DNA of 64,000 bases from an uncultured Rickettsiales bacterium. Lineage in GTDB: Bacteria; Pseudomonadota; Alphaproteobacteria; Rickettsiales; UBA1997. Positions 37,918-47,312 of the stretch are shown one piece after another. The notes under the pieces are model-generated. The model had not been told where the DNA came from. It did not search any database and worked only from the letters and a program-made list of their open reading frames with translations. A program made the translations under genes and the position numbers. Location of the stretch: NCBI GenBank assembly GCA_944392135.1, contig CALXVQ010000008.1, positions 1 through 64,000 of the forward strand, in the 5' to 3' direction. Position 1 is the first letter of the stretch. Every line of letters begins with the position of its first letter.

Positions 37918-38907
37918 ATGGTAGTAAATTATAAAGATTTAGGCTTTGTAAATACAAAAGAAATGTTTAAAAAAGCTTATGAAGGTAAATATGCAATTCC
38001 TGCATATAATTTCAACAATATGGAACAATTACAAGCTATTATTTTAGCTTGCTTAGAAACACAATCACCAGTTATTATTCAAGTTTCCGCAGGTGCTAGA
38101 AAATATGCTGATGCTGACATGTTAAAAGGCATGGCAAAAGGTGCTATTGACATGATGAAAAGAATAGCAAAAGAAAAAGGTTTAAAAGAAATACCTGTTG
38201 CTTTACATTTAGATCATGGTGCAAATTTTGATATTTGTAAAGACTGTATTGATGCAGGTTTTTCAAGTGTTATGATTGATGGTTCTGCTTTACCATTTGA
38301 AGAAAATATTGCTGAAACAAAGAAAGTTGTTGATTATGCACATGCTCACGATGTTACAGTTGAAGGTGAATTGGGTGTTTTAGCTGGTATTGAAGATGAA
38401 GTTGTTGCTGAAAAATCACATTATACAAACCCTGATGATGTTGAAGAATTTGTTAAAAAGACAGGTGTTGATAGCTTAGCAATTTCTATTGGTACATCAC
38501 ATGGTGCTTATAAATTTAAAGTTGATAAAGAAGAAGATATTCCACCTTTGAGATTTGATATTCTTGAAGAAGTTTCAAAAAAATTACCAGGCTTCCCAAT
38601 AGTATTACATGGAGCATCATCTGTTCCACAAGAAGCTGTTAAAATAATTAATGAAAATGGCGGAAAAATTGAAAAAGCTTTCGGTGTTCCTGAATCACAA
38701 TTAAGAAAAGCTGCATCAATGGCTGTTTGTAAAATCAATGTTGATAGCGATGGAAGACTTTGGATGACCGCTGCAATTAGAAAATTTATGAAAGAAAATC
38801 CAAGTAAATTTGATCCTAGAGAATATTTAAAACCAGCTAGAGAGGCTTTAATGGCTATGTATAAAGCTAAAAACGAAAATGTTTTTGGTTCATCAAATAA
38901 AGCTTAA
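37918..38907 (+). CDS. fba: Fructose-bisphosphate aldolase, class II
   Basis: Zinc-dependent aldolase of glycolysis and gluconeogenesis. Motifs: IPAYNFNNMEQLQA, LHLDHGANFDICKDCIDAGFSSVMIDGS (zinc His and catalytic Asp), EGELGVLAGIEDEV, IGTSHGAYKF, VLHGASSVP and KINVDSDGR. Length 329 fits the 'class IIB/long' forms. Together with pgi and rpe this shows sugar-phosphate metabolism, unlike Rickettsia. A terminator follows directly. Confidence 0.98.
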   Translation: MVVNYKDLGFVNTKEMFKKAYEGKYAIPAYNFNNMEQLQAIILACLETQSPVIIQVSAGARKYADADMLKGMAKGAIDMMKRIAKEKGLKEIPVALHLDHGANFDICKDCIDAGFSSVMIDGSALPFEENIAETKKVVDYAHAHDVTVEGELGVLAGIEDEVVAEKSHYTNPDDVEEFVKKTGVDSLAISIGTSHGAYKFKVDKEEDIPPLRFDILEEVSKKLPGFPIVLHGASSVPQEAVKIINENGGKIEKAFGVPESQLRKAASMAVCKINVDSDGRLWMTAAIRKFMKENPSKFDPREYLKPAREALMAMYKAKNENVFGSSNKA

Positions 38908-38916
38908 TAAATTAAT

Positions 38917-38940
38917 AAATGGGGTTTAAAACCCCATTTT
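38917..38940 (+). terminator. Rho-independent terminator of fba
   Basis: AATGGGG and CCCCATT arms around TTTAAAA, followed by TTTTC, 10 bp after the stop. Confidence 0.8.
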
Positions 38941-38954
38941 CTTTATAAGAGACT

Positions 38955-39731
38955 ATGAAAATTATTTATATAAAAAATCAAAAAGAAAACTTTTTAAAAG
39001 AATTAGAAGATATAAAATTAAATAATAATATTAAAGATAGATTTAAAATTTATCAATATTTAAAAAGAAATTTAAAGAGTAAAATTCAAGATTTTTATTT
39101 ATTTTATGACAAAAATAATATTCTAAATTGTTTTATAGAATTTAAAACCTATAATCCAGATGACAATTTTACTCAATACAATCTCAATAATAAAATTTTA
39201 AAAGATTATTTTAAATATAAAGAAGCTATTGAATTAGCAAAAATATATCATAAAAATCAAAAATATGGTGGCTTTTTACCTTATATATTTCATTTAAAAA
39301 AAGTTGATAAAATTATAGATCATTATTTTTTCAATATACCAGAAGATAAAATATTTATTTATAAAATTAGTGCTATTTTACATGATATTGTTGAAGATAC
39401 TAATTACAAAATAGAAGATATTGAAGACAATTTTGGTTTTTATGTAAAAACAATAGTCTTTAATGTTACAAAACTTGATAAAAAAAAGACAGACGAATAT
39501 GAAAGAGCTTACTATAATAAAGTAGCTAGCGATATAGGTTCAATTTATGTTAAATTAGCTGATAAAATTATTAATGCTAAACAAACTTTAAAAGATAAAA
39601 GTCCTAAACATATAAAAAATATGGTAAAAGGACATCCAATATTTCAAGAATGTGTTTATAGCAAAATTGATAATAAAGATATTACTAATCATCTTGATAA
39701 AATAATGGAAAAATTAAAATTATTACAATAA
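38955..39731 (+). CDS. SpoT/Mesh1-like HD-domain protein (putative alarmone hydrolase)
   Basis: Residues ~90-225 form an HD domain of the RelA/SpoT hydrolase type: AIELAKIYHKNQKYGG (usual H-x-GQxRxxG pattern), HDIVEDT with the HD pair near residue 143, and VKLADKIINAKQT (SpoT VKLADRLHNMRT). The synthetase, TGS and ACT domains of full-length Rel/SpoT are absent, so it would be a small alarmone hydrolase acting on (p)ppGpp. The N-terminal ~85 residues are Lys/Asn-rich and unrecognised. It follows fba after a terminator. Confidence is high for the HD family, moderate for the substrate. Confidence 0.8.
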   Translation: MKIIYIKNQKENFLKELEDIKLNNNIKDRFKIYQYLKRNLKSKIQDFYLFYDKNNILNCFIEFKTYNPDDNFTQYNLNNKILKDYFKYKEAIELAKIYHKNQKYGGFLPYIFHLKKVDKIIDHYFFNIPEDKIFIYKISAILHDIVEDTNYKIEDIEDNFGFYVKTIVFNVTKLDKKKTDEYERAYYNKVASDIGSIYVKLADKIINAKQTLKDKSPKHIKNMVKGHPIFQECVYSKIDNKDITNHLDKIMEKLKLLQ

Positions 39732-39764
39732 AATATTATTTAAATACTTAATTATAAATGTATT

Positions 39765-40055
39765 ATGGAAGTAAATTTAAAAAGAAATCTAGTAATAAAG
39801 TCAGTTCCAGTTGGTTTTTCATGGACTGTTACATTTTTTGGTAGTTTTGTTCCATTGTTTAGAGGTGATTTAAAATGGTTTTTTATAATGATTTTATTAG
39901 GTACAATGACATTGGGTTTTAGTAAATTCTTTTTTATGTTTTGTTATAATAAAATATATATTAAAGAATTATTAGCCGACGGTTGGATGCCAGCAACAGA
40001 TTTTGACAGAAGCCTTTTAATAAGGGAAAATATTATTGATAGACACTCATTTTAA
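39765..40055 (+). CDS. Small membrane protein, HrgC-like, 96 residues
   Basis: Two hydrophobic helices (about 17-33 and 38-58) connected by PLFRGDLKW, followed by a soluble tail CYNKIYIKELLADGWMPATD. The pattern of VGFSWT, PLFRGD, then YNKxYIKxLLxxGWxPA is shared with short inner-membrane proteins annotated as HrgC or DUF2628-like in many bacteria; function is unknown. It starts 33 bp after the HD-protein gene and is followed by a parS-like site. Confidence 0.7.
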   Translation: MEVNLKRNLVIKSVPVGFSWTVTFFGSFVPLFRGDLKWFFIMILLGTMTLGFSKFFFMFCYNKIYIKELLADGWMPATDFDRSLLIRENIIDRHSF

Positions 40056-40064
40056 TAAATTTAA

Positions 40065-40080
40065 TGTTTCACATGAAACA
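40065..40080 (+). other. parS-like site 2
   Basis: TGTTTCACATGAAACA, between two converging genes (10 bp after the HrgC-like stop). Confidence 0.8.
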
Positions 40081-40086
40081 TTATTA

Positions 40087-41004
40087 TTATATAATATATT
40101 TATTAATTTCATCAGCTATTAGCCTTTTTAATAAAACACCACTATGACTTTCATATGGAATTATTGTAATATTGGCATTATCTAATTTTTTATATATTTT
40201 ATAAACACCAGAAATTGGGCAGTCCATATCATATCTACCATGATAAAAACTAATTGATAAATCTTTTATCTTACTAATATTATTAAAAATAAAATTATCT
40301 TCTAAGAAAAGATTATTTGCTTCATAATATAGAAAAATCTTCATATAATTGATATCTTCATCTTTTAAATTTTGTGGTTTTAAAAACGACCATTCAGAAA
40401 ATGCTAATGTAGATAATGAAGATTCATAATTGATAATATTAGATGCCATAACTTTTTGTTTTTCTATATCGCTTGATATAAATTCATCAAAAACATATTT
40501 TGCTATTTCAATATTATTTGATTTATCAGTTATTAATGGTTCAATAAATTTTTCATATAAATATGGAAAGAATTTTTTACTATCATTCCATAGCCAATTA
40601 TTATCTTGATATTCTGCTAAAAATGTAGATTTTAAAAATAGCTTTTTCACATATTTTGTATATTTAATAGCAAATAACAAGGCCAATGTGGTTCCCCACG
40701 AAGAACCATAAATTAAAGCTTCTTTTACATTTAGATAATCCAATAATTGTTTAATATCATCTACTAAATATTGTGTTTCATTTTCTTTTATTTCACCAGA
40801 TGGCAAAGATTTTCCACAACCTCTTTGATCAAACAAAATCATATAAAATTTATTTGTATCTATATTTAAGAAATTGCTATCAAAATTACTACAACCACCA
40901 GGCCCACCATGAATAAATAATAGTGGAATGCCATTTTTATTGCCATAAGTAGAATAATAAATACTATGAATATTAGAAACTTTTAAATAACCTTCATTTA
41001 GCAT
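40087..41004 (-). CDS. Prolyl aminopeptidase-like alpha/beta hydrolase (S33)
   Basis: Removes N-terminal proline from peptides if the annotation is right. Oxyanion motif LLFIHGGPGGCSNFD, then LFDQRGCGKSLPSG, nucleophile elbow GSSWGTTLALLFA, and late FYHGRYDMDCPISGVYK with the acid Asp; the His is in ESHSGV near the end. DQRGxGxS plus GGxWGxTLAL-type elbows are typical of family S33 proline iminopeptidases. Length 305 fits. It is flanked by two parS-like sites in opposite orientation. Confidence 0.88.
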   Translation of the reverse strand: MLNEGYLKVSNIHSIYYSTYGNKNGIPLLFIHGGPGGCSNFDSNFLNIDTNKFYMILFDQRGCGKSLPSGEIKENETQYLVDDIKQLLDYLNVKEALIYGSSWGTTLALLFAIKYTKYVKKLFLKSTFLAEYQDNNWLWNDSKKFFPYLYEKFIEPLITDKSNNIEIAKYVFDEFISSDIEKQKVMASNIINYESSLSTLAFSEWSFLKPQNLKDEDINYMKIFLYYEANNLFLEDNFIFNNISKIKDLSISFYHGRYDMDCPISGVYKIYKKLDNANITIIPYESHSGVLLKRLIADEINKYII

Positions 41005-41064
41005 AAAAATATCAATTATTGTTTATAATATTTTAATCAATAAAAAATATTTTGCAATTTAAAA

Positions 41065-41080
41065 TGTTTCATGTGAAACA
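41065..41080 (-). other. parS-like site 3
   Basis: TGTTTCATGTGAAACA, the reverse complement of sites 1 and 2, in the divergent gap between the peptidase gene and pgi. Confidence 0.8.
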
Positions 41081-41174
41081 TTACAAAATTTTATTAATTA
41101 ATATTATAAAATAAACTATTGTATTTTTAAAAAAATAGTTTATTAATAATAGCAATTAATAAATTATATGAAAT

Positions 41175-42410
41175 ATGTTATTATATAATCAAATATTAAA
41201 AAATATAGCTCCTGCAAAAGCAGAAACAGCAAAAAAAGTTCAAGAAGCTATTGAATGGGTAAAAAGCGAATTACATGGCGATAGCGATATGAAATGTGTT
41301 GGAATTGCTTATGAAAAAGATGACTTAAAAGAAATTAAAGATTTTGCATCTTTTATAAATAGTAATTTTAAACACACCGTTGTTATGGGTATTGGTGGTT
41401 CTAGCTTAGGTGCTATGACATTATTAAGTGTCGCAAATAAAGATAATGTTACAGTTTTAGAAAGCATTGATAGTAATACAGTAAAAAAATTATTTGAAAG
41501 TTTAGATTTAGCTAATACAGCTTTCTTGACAGTTAGTAAATCTGGAAAAACAATTGAATGTATTTCTCAAACATTGATTGTTATGAAAATGGTTGAAGAT
41601 AAATTAGGAAAAGAAGCTATTGGAAAACATTTCTTCTTCTTAACAGAAAACAAAGAAAGCCCAATTACTAATTTAGCAAAAGAATTTAATATTAAAACAT
41701 TTGAACATCACAAAACAGTTGGTGGTAGATATTCTTATTTATCAAATACAGGTTTAATTCCAGCAGCAATTGGTGGACTTGATATTGAAGCTATTAGACA
41801 AGGTGCTATTGACACAATAGAATATACATTAAATAACAAAGATAATGATATTGCAAAAATTTGTGGTTCAATAGTTGATTTAACAGAAGGTGGTATTGTT
41901 GCAAATGTTGTTATGCCATACATTGATAGATTTGTAAATTTAACAAAATGGTATAGACAATTATGGGCTGAATCATTAGGAAAAGATGGTAAAGGTACAA
42001 TTCCAGTAGATGCAATTGGTACTTCTGATCAACATAGCCAATTACAATTATATATGGATGGTCCTAGAAATAAATTCTATACATTCATTTATAAAGATAA
42101 AGATCCAGAATCTTTAAAAATTACAAAAGTTTATAATGAAGGTTTTGAATACTTAAAAGGTTTAAGTCTTGATGATATTATGAATGTAGAATTTGAATCA
42201 ACTGTTGAAGTTTTAGCAAAAAGATCTTTACCAGTTAGAGTATTTAAATTTAAAGAAATTAATGAAAAATCATTATCTCAAATATTAATGCAGTTCATGC
42301 TTGAAACAATTATTTGTGGAAGAGCTATGGGTATTAATTGTTTTGGTCAACATGCCGTTGAAGAAAGAAAAATTCTTGCTAGAGAAATGATGCAAGAATT
42401 AAAAAAATAG
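41175..42410 (+). CDS. pgi: Glucose-6-phosphate isomerase
   Basis: Interconverts glucose-6-phosphate and fructose-6-phosphate. SIS-fold signatures: VVMGIGGSSLGAMTL, VSKSGKTIECISQ, GGRYSYLSNTGLIPAAIGG, GTSDQHSQLQLYMDGP and the end QHAVEERKILAREM. At 411 residues it is shorter than the E. coli enzyme (~549) and matches the compact bacterial form. The start ATG at 41175 has an AT-rich leader only. A perfect terminator follows. Confidence 0.97.
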   Translation: MLLYNQILKNIAPAKAETAKKVQEAIEWVKSELHGDSDMKCVGIAYEKDDLKEIKDFASFINSNFKHTVVMGIGGSSLGAMTLLSVANKDNVTVLESIDSNTVKKLFESLDLANTAFLTVSKSGKTIECISQTLIVMKMVEDKLGKEAIGKHFFFLTENKESPITNLAKEFNIKTFEHHKTVGGRYSYLSNTGLIPAAIGGLDIEAIRQGAIDTIEYTLNNKDNDIAKICGSIVDLTEGGIVANVVMPYIDRFVNLTKWYRQLWAESLGKDGKGTIPVDAIGTSDQHSQLQLYMDGPRNKFYTFIYKDKDPESLKITKVYNEGFEYLKGLSLDDIMNVEFESTVEVLAKRSLPVRVFKFKEINEKSLSQILMQFMLETIICGRAMGINCFGQHAVEERKILAREMMQELKK

Positions 42411-42432
42411 TCATTAATTTTCAAAATAATAT

Positions 42433-42462
42433 AAAATAGCCTAAATTATTAGGCTATTTTTA
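42433..42462 (+). terminator. Rho-independent terminator of pgi
   Basis: AAAATAGCCTAA-ATTA-TTAGGCTATTTT, a perfect 12-bp stem followed by TT. Confidence 0.9.
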
Positions 42463-42513
42463 ATTGTTTTATAAAAATTTTATTATAAAATCTAAAAAAA
42501 CTATTTTATAAAA

Positions 42514-43224
42514 ATGAATAGAATATCAAAATTTAATCTTAATACTCACGATATATGGAAATTATTAGCATTAATTTTAATGTTTATTGATCACACAGGT
42601 TTATATGTTTTTGATAATAATTTAGATTTTAGATTAATTGGTAGACTTTCATTTCCAATATTTGCTGTAATATATGGCTATCATTTTAAAGATAAGATAA
42701 ATACAAAATTATTACTATATGGTTTGCCAATAGTTATTGTAAATTATTATCTATTTGGAGAATTCTTTTTAAATATTTTATATTCTTTTGTTGTTGGTGG
42801 TTTTATATTAAGTTTTTATAATTCAACAATAAACACTATTTTAGATAAAATACTATTTTTATCTGTAATGCTTGCCTTAAATGTGGTCTTAACACCAATT
42901 TTAGAATATGGCTTATTTGCATTTTTCTTTATGTTATCAGCTAATACAAAAAATATTAAAGAAAAAGCTATATATTTTTCTATCACCTTTATTTTATATT
43001 ATATTTTTCAAGCAATGTCATTTACAATAAAAAATAGTTATTTAATCATTTTATTTATTATACTATTTATTGAAAGTATTTTACTTTTTAAATATACATT
43101 AAAAGATATTAATATAAAAAATCATTATCTAGAATTATTAATTAAAATTATTGCTAGATATAGTCTTGAAATATATGTAATACAAGCTATTTTATTTAGA
43201 TTATATTTTTATTATTTAAAATAA
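42514..43224 (+). CDS. TraX-family membrane protein
   Basis: A polytopic membrane protein (about eight helices, 236 residues) with the TraX-family opening: WKLLALILMFIDHTGLY, LRLIGRLSFPIFAVIYGYHF-like (here DFRLIGRLSFPIFAV). TraX of F plasmid acetylates pilin; chromosomal relatives are widespread and related to the acyltransferase-3 superfamily, so an acyl transfer to an envelope component is the likely role. No conjugation gene is adjacent. Family fairly sure, function open. Confidence 0.8.
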   Translation: MNRISKFNLNTHDIWKLLALILMFIDHTGLYVFDNNLDFRLIGRLSFPIFAVIYGYHFKDKINTKLLLYGLPIVIVNYYLFGEFFLNILYSFVVGGFILSFYNSTINTILDKILFLSVMLALNVVLTPILEYGLFAFFFMLSANTKNIKEKAIYFSITFILYYIFQAMSFTIKNSYLIILFIILFIESILLFKYTLKDINIKNHYLELLIKIIARYSLEIYVIQAILFRLYFYYLK

Positions 43225-43285
43225 TTTTTATCTTGCATTTAATGGAAATATTATTAAGTTTGAAAGAAAAATAATAATAAAATAA

Positions 43286-44626
43286 ATGATAAAAGTATCT
43301 TTGATAGCAAAAACTAATGAAATACCAGTTAATCTTGTAAGTCATGCTGCAAAAACATGTTATACATCAAAAGTTCCACCTATGGGAAAATTAATAGATG
43401 TTGAAAATAATTTATTTAAAACAGGCCATCACACCACATTTCAACATAATTATCTCACATTTAATATAGATGGTTTATCAATTTCATCTGCAACATTTGG
43501 TTTACATCTTACACATGCTTTTTATAATACAGATCAAAGATCTGGTAGATTTTCAAAAATGTATTCTAATCCTGATTATGAAGAAATTAAAGATTATATT
43601 TTAAAATATTGGGGTGATAAAGATATTGATAATGTTTTAAATTTTATTCAAAAGGGTATACAAATATATCAAGAAAATATTGAAAAAGCTACTGAAATAG
43701 CTGGAAAATTTATAAAAGAAGAAAGACCATTCGCTAATGAAGAATATATTGCATTAAATGCACCTAAAATAGCACAAGAACAAATGAGAATGTTTATATC
43801 CACTATTTCACCAACAGCACTTGACTATACTTTAAATTTATCAGCAATTGCTGCAATGTATAGATCTGCTTGGAATCCAGAACTTAGAGATATAATGAAT
43901 CAAATAAAAGAATTAGTTTTAGGTGTATATCCTGATTTAGCTTATGTTTTTGGTGAAGATAAAGAAAGAGAAGATAATTGGATTCCACAAATGCATTTTG
44001 ATAAAATAGGTGTTAAAACACATCCTATTTGTGAAGTATTAGATATAGATTTAGATGAAAATATAAATTTAAATCTTAATATGAAAGATAGTGTTGATTT
44101 AAGATATTTTACACCGGAAAATATGAATAATAATATTTCAACTATAAAAACAAAAGTTGAATTATCAATAGCCACAATGGGACAAGATCAAAGACACAGA
44201 GCTATAAAGAGAAGTATGCCAGAACTAACAGGAAATTTCTATTTACCACCTATTCTAGCTGAAATGGGCTTACATAATATTGCATTAGATTTTATGCAAG
44301 ACTATGCTAATCTTGCTAATAAAATTGATAAAACATTATTATTAGCAATAGCACCTTATGGGGTTATGGCTACATATAAAAAGCTTAGTGATCTTAATGG
44401 TTTAATGCATGAACAAGAAAAAAGATTATGTTGGTCGGCACAAGAAGAAATTTATCATTTAAGTAAATCATTATATGATTATTTAATTCAACATAATTAT
44501 AACGATCTAGCTAATCAATTAACCCCTGCTTGTTATAAAAAAGGTTGTATTGAAGGCAGAAGATATTGTGGTAGAGATATTAAGAAATTAAAAACAGATA
44601 AAAGTATTCCTGAAAGAAAAATATAA
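43286..44626 (+). CDS. thyX: Double-module ThyX-type FAD-dependent thymidylate synthase
   Basis: A 446-residue protein in which two ThyX-like modules follow each other. The N-terminal half (1-~235) has TGHHTTFQHNYLTFNIDGLS and a degenerate motif THAFYNTDQRSGRF near 76-90, in place of RHRxxSxNExSxRY. The C-terminal half (~240-446) has MGQDQRHRAIKRSMPELTGNFYLPP near 298-322, a better RHR match, and ends with ACYKKGCIEGRRYCGRD. Single-module ThyX proteins are ~220-260 residues. It would make dTMP from dUMP with methylene-THF and FAD. No thyA is seen in the window. Confidence 0.82.
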   Translation: MIKVSLIAKTNEIPVNLVSHAAKTCYTSKVPPMGKLIDVENNLFKTGHHTTFQHNYLTFNIDGLSISSATFGLHLTHAFYNTDQRSGRFSKMYSNPDYEEIKDYILKYWGDKDIDNVLNFIQKGIQIYQENIEKATEIAGKFIKEERPFANEEYIALNAPKIAQEQMRMFISTISPTALDYTLNLSAIAAMYRSAWNPELRDIMNQIKELVLGVYPDLAYVFGEDKEREDNWIPQMHFDKIGVKTHPICEVLDIDLDENINLNLNMKDSVDLRYFTPENMNNNISTIKTKVELSIATMGQDQRHRAIKRSMPELTGNFYLPPILAEMGLHNIALDFMQDYANLANKIDKTLLLAIAPYGVMATYKKLSDLNGLMHEQEKRLCWSAQEEIYHLSKSLYDYLIQHNYNDLANQLTPACYKKGCIEGRRYCGRDIKKLKTDKSIPERKI

Positions 44627-44680
44627 GATTTATATTATAGTAATATATATTTCATATATTACTATAATATTTTATTAAAA

Positions 44681-46078
44681 CTATTCAAATTTAATGTCAT
44701 AACCTTCTGCTTTTAAAGCATCAGTTAATTCTTTCTTACAAATTTCTAGACCTTCTGGTGTCATAGCTTCTGCTCTCGCTGTCATAGCTGGTTCTGTATT
44801 AGAACTCCTAATTAGCCACCAATCGGTTTTATTTGTATAAACTCTTGCACCATCTATTTGAATAACTTTTCTACCTTCTGCTTTCATTTTTTCAGCAATT
44901 TTATCAGGAATTGTATATTTTACTATATCATCAGGTGTTTTAATCTTGATTTTCTTAGTTAAATATGTTTTAGGGAAGGTTTTTCTAATATCTTCTAATG
45001 TTTCATTACCATTAGCTAAAAAGTTTATAATTTTCATTGAAGCAATTAAACTATCATCAAAATTATGATTTTCACCATAATATATATGACATGATGTTTC
45101 ACCTGCAATTTTAATATTATCTTCTTTCATTTTAGCTTTAAATGTTGAATGTCCTGGTTTCCACATAACAGGAACACCGCCAAACTTTTCAATATCATCA
45201 ACTAAAACTTGACTTGAAGATATTTCAAAAAGCACTTTTTCACCTGGATTTTCTTTCAAAAATGGTCTCATTAATATATCTAAAATTTCATCACCAAAGT
45301 AAATATAGCCTTCTTTGTCAATAAAACCCAATCTATCACCATCACCATCATATGATATACCAAAATCATAATTTCCTTCCATAACTGCATTTTTTAAATC
45401 TTGCATTTCTTTTGCAAGTGATGGATCGGCAAGATGATTAGGGAAATTTCCATCAACTGTATCATATAAAAATTTATGTTTTCCAGGAATATTTTTCATA
45501 ACATCATGTATAACATCAGCAACAACACCATTTCCAGTATCAAAAACTATATTCAAAACCTTTGATTTAGGTGTTAATTTTAAGAAAGATAATACATATT
45601 TGATATAATCTTGTCTAACATCTACCTTTGTAATTTTGCCATTTCCTGTTGCAAAATTACCACTTTCTCCAATTTTTCCAAGTTTTTGTATATCATCACC
45701 CCATACCGGATCTTCTTTTGTAAGCATTTTAAAACCATTAAATTCAGGCGGGTTATGAGAAGCTGTGATAATCATACCAGCATCAGCATTTAAGTGCCAT
45801 ACAGCCCAATACATACAAGGACTCATAACTAAACCTAAATCTATTGCATCAATACCAGTTGTAATTAAACCATCCATAAAATACTTTTGTATTTCTTTTG
45901 AACTAACCCTTCCATCTATACCAACAACGCAAGTCTTTTTATTTAATTCTTTTAAAAATGTTCCATATGCTTTACCCATAAAATAAGCATCAACATTATT
46001 AAAATCTTTATTATAAACACCTCTAATATCGTAAGCTTTTAGAATAGAAGGAGTAAATTTATGACTTTTTGCATCCAT
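44681..46078 (-). CDS. Phosphomannomutase/phosphoglucomutase
   Basis: Alpha-D-phosphohexomutase that moves phosphate between C1 and C6 of hexoses for LPS or exopolysaccharide precursors. Four domains are visible by signature: YDIRGVYNKDFN, the phosphoserine loop ITASHNPPEFNGFKM (Ser near 105), the metal loop YDGDGDRLGF (near 246), and the phosphate-binding SSNTEPAMTARAEA at the end. GETSCHIYYGEN, before the fourth domain, is the sugar-specificity loop and resembles PMM/PGM (AlgC-type) enzymes. Length 465 fits. manB, algC and pgm are all used as names, so I give no symbol. Confidence 0.93.
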   Translation of the reverse strand: MDAKSHKFTPSILKAYDIRGVYNKDFNNVDAYFMGKAYGTFLKELNKKTCVVGIDGRVSSKEIQKYFMDGLITTGIDAIDLGLVMSPCMYWAVWHLNADAGMIITASHNPPEFNGFKMLTKEDPVWGDDIQKLGKIGESGNFATGNGKITKVDVRQDYIKYVLSFLKLTPKSKVLNIVFDTGNGVVADVIHDVMKNIPGKHKFLYDTVDGNFPNHLADPSLAKEMQDLKNAVMEGNYDFGISYDGDGDRLGFIDKEGYIYFGDEILDILMRPFLKENPGEKVLFEISSSQVLVDDIEKFGGVPVMWKPGHSTFKAKMKEDNIKIAGETSCHIYYGENHNFDDSLIASMKIINFLANGNETLEDIRKTFPKTYLTKKIKIKTPDDIVKYTIPDKIAEKMKAEGRKVIQIDGARVYTNKTDWWLIRSSNTEPAMTARAEAMTPEGLEICKKELTDALKAEGYDIKFE

Positions 46079-46159
46079 AATATTATCGATTTTTTAAACT
46101 ACCAATAGAGTAAATTATACCAATCAATATTTCAAGAAAAATTTAAAATATTAATTAAT

Positions 46160-47308
46160 CTATTCAACAGCAACTTCTGATGTACTTATAGTAGGATCAA
46201 TAATTGGTGATTTTTCTTCATTACTTTGTGTATTTAAGTGTAATGTTTGTGTTGGATGTGCTAATTCAGCACCATTTTCTTTAATAATTTCTGTAATTTT
46301 TAATAAAACTTCTTGTTTAATTTCATAAAATCTAACAAATTCTGTTGTATTTGTAAAAGTATAAATGGTTAAAGCTAAACAACCATCTACAACATGTGTA
46401 AAATTTACATACATTTTATATTTTTTATTAATAGCAGGGTGTTCTTTTAGCATTTTTGTAATATTGCTTGTAATATCATTAACTTTATCAAAATCAATAA
46501 ATCTAACATATAAAGTTTCCTTAATTCGTCTAGATCTTAATCTACTTTTATTTTGAATAACTATTGTACCAAAAATTGAATTAGGAACATAAATTGGGTA
46601 TTTTTCAAAAGTCATAATAGTAGTTTGTCTCCAACCAATAGCCTCAACATCTCCTTCTATTTCTTTATCTGGCGAAGCTATCCAATCACCAACAACAAAT
46701 GGTTTATCTAAATAAATTACTAAACCACCAAAAATATTAGTAAATAAATCTTTACCAGCAAAACCTACTAAAATACCACCAGCACCACTAAATGCTAATA
46801 AAGCATTTAAATTAAAGCCCATTTTTCCTAATGCAAATATAGTCCATATTATAATTACAGAAACTTTTGATAATTTTTCTATTGCATCTATACCAGGATA
46901 ATCTAATGAAGTAGAATATTTTTCTTTTTGTATTATATAATGTCTTTTAATTTGAGAAATGCTTTTTAAAAGAAATATTAAAACAGCTAAATAAATAATA
47001 ATATATTCTAATGTTGTAGCTAATTTAAATGTTCTATCATCTAATCTTTCTATAATAAGATTACTACATGCAATAAAGCAATATAACCACATAAAGAATA
47101 AAATAGGTTTTTTTGCTGTTACAATACCACTATTATCAAGAGCATTATGATTTTTAGAAAAATATTTAAAAATTATGAATAATATATATTTTACTAATCT
47201 GGTTGCAAAAAAAGTAAATAATATCAATGATACTATTTGTATAGAAATCTTATAATGAATACTTAAATCGTCAAAAAATTTAAAATATGAGTTAATTATT
47301 GTTTGCAT
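46160..47308 (-). CDS. MscS-family mechanosensitive channel
   Basis: An inner-membrane channel of 382 residues that opens on hypo-osmotic stress. Four to five helices precede the MscS core: ALLAFSGAGGILVGFAGKDLFTNIFGGLVIYLDKPFVVGDWI, the pore-lining TM3 and beta domain, then the C-terminal alpha-beta domain. It belongs to the medium-size YbdG/YnaI-like group. Its start lies 4 bp after trxB ends, so the two genes are probably co-transcribed. Confidence 0.93.
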   Translation of the reverse strand: MQTIINSYFKFFDDLSIHYKISIQIVSLILFTFFATRLVKYILFIIFKYFSKNHNALDNSGIVTAKKPILFFMWLYCFIACSNLIIERLDDRTFKLATTLEYIIIYLAVLIFLLKSISQIKRHYIIQKEKYSTSLDYPGIDAIEKLSKVSVIIIWTIFALGKMGFNLNALLAFSGAGGILVGFAGKDLFTNIFGGLVIYLDKPFVVGDWIASPDKEIEGDVEAIGWRQTTIMTFEKYPIYVPNSIFGTIVIQNKSRLRSRRIKETLYVRFIDFDKVNDITSNITKMLKEHPAINKKYKMYVNFTHVVDGCLALTIYTFTNTTEFVRFYEIKQEVLLKITEIIKENGAELAHPTQTLHLNTQSNEEKSPIIDPTISTSEVAVE

Positions 47309-47312
47309 TTAA

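Noticed and set aside
42514-43224. TraX-like gene as evidence for a conjugative element
   Set aside because: Chromosomal TraX-family proteins are common and no other transfer, integrase or phage gene is nearby.
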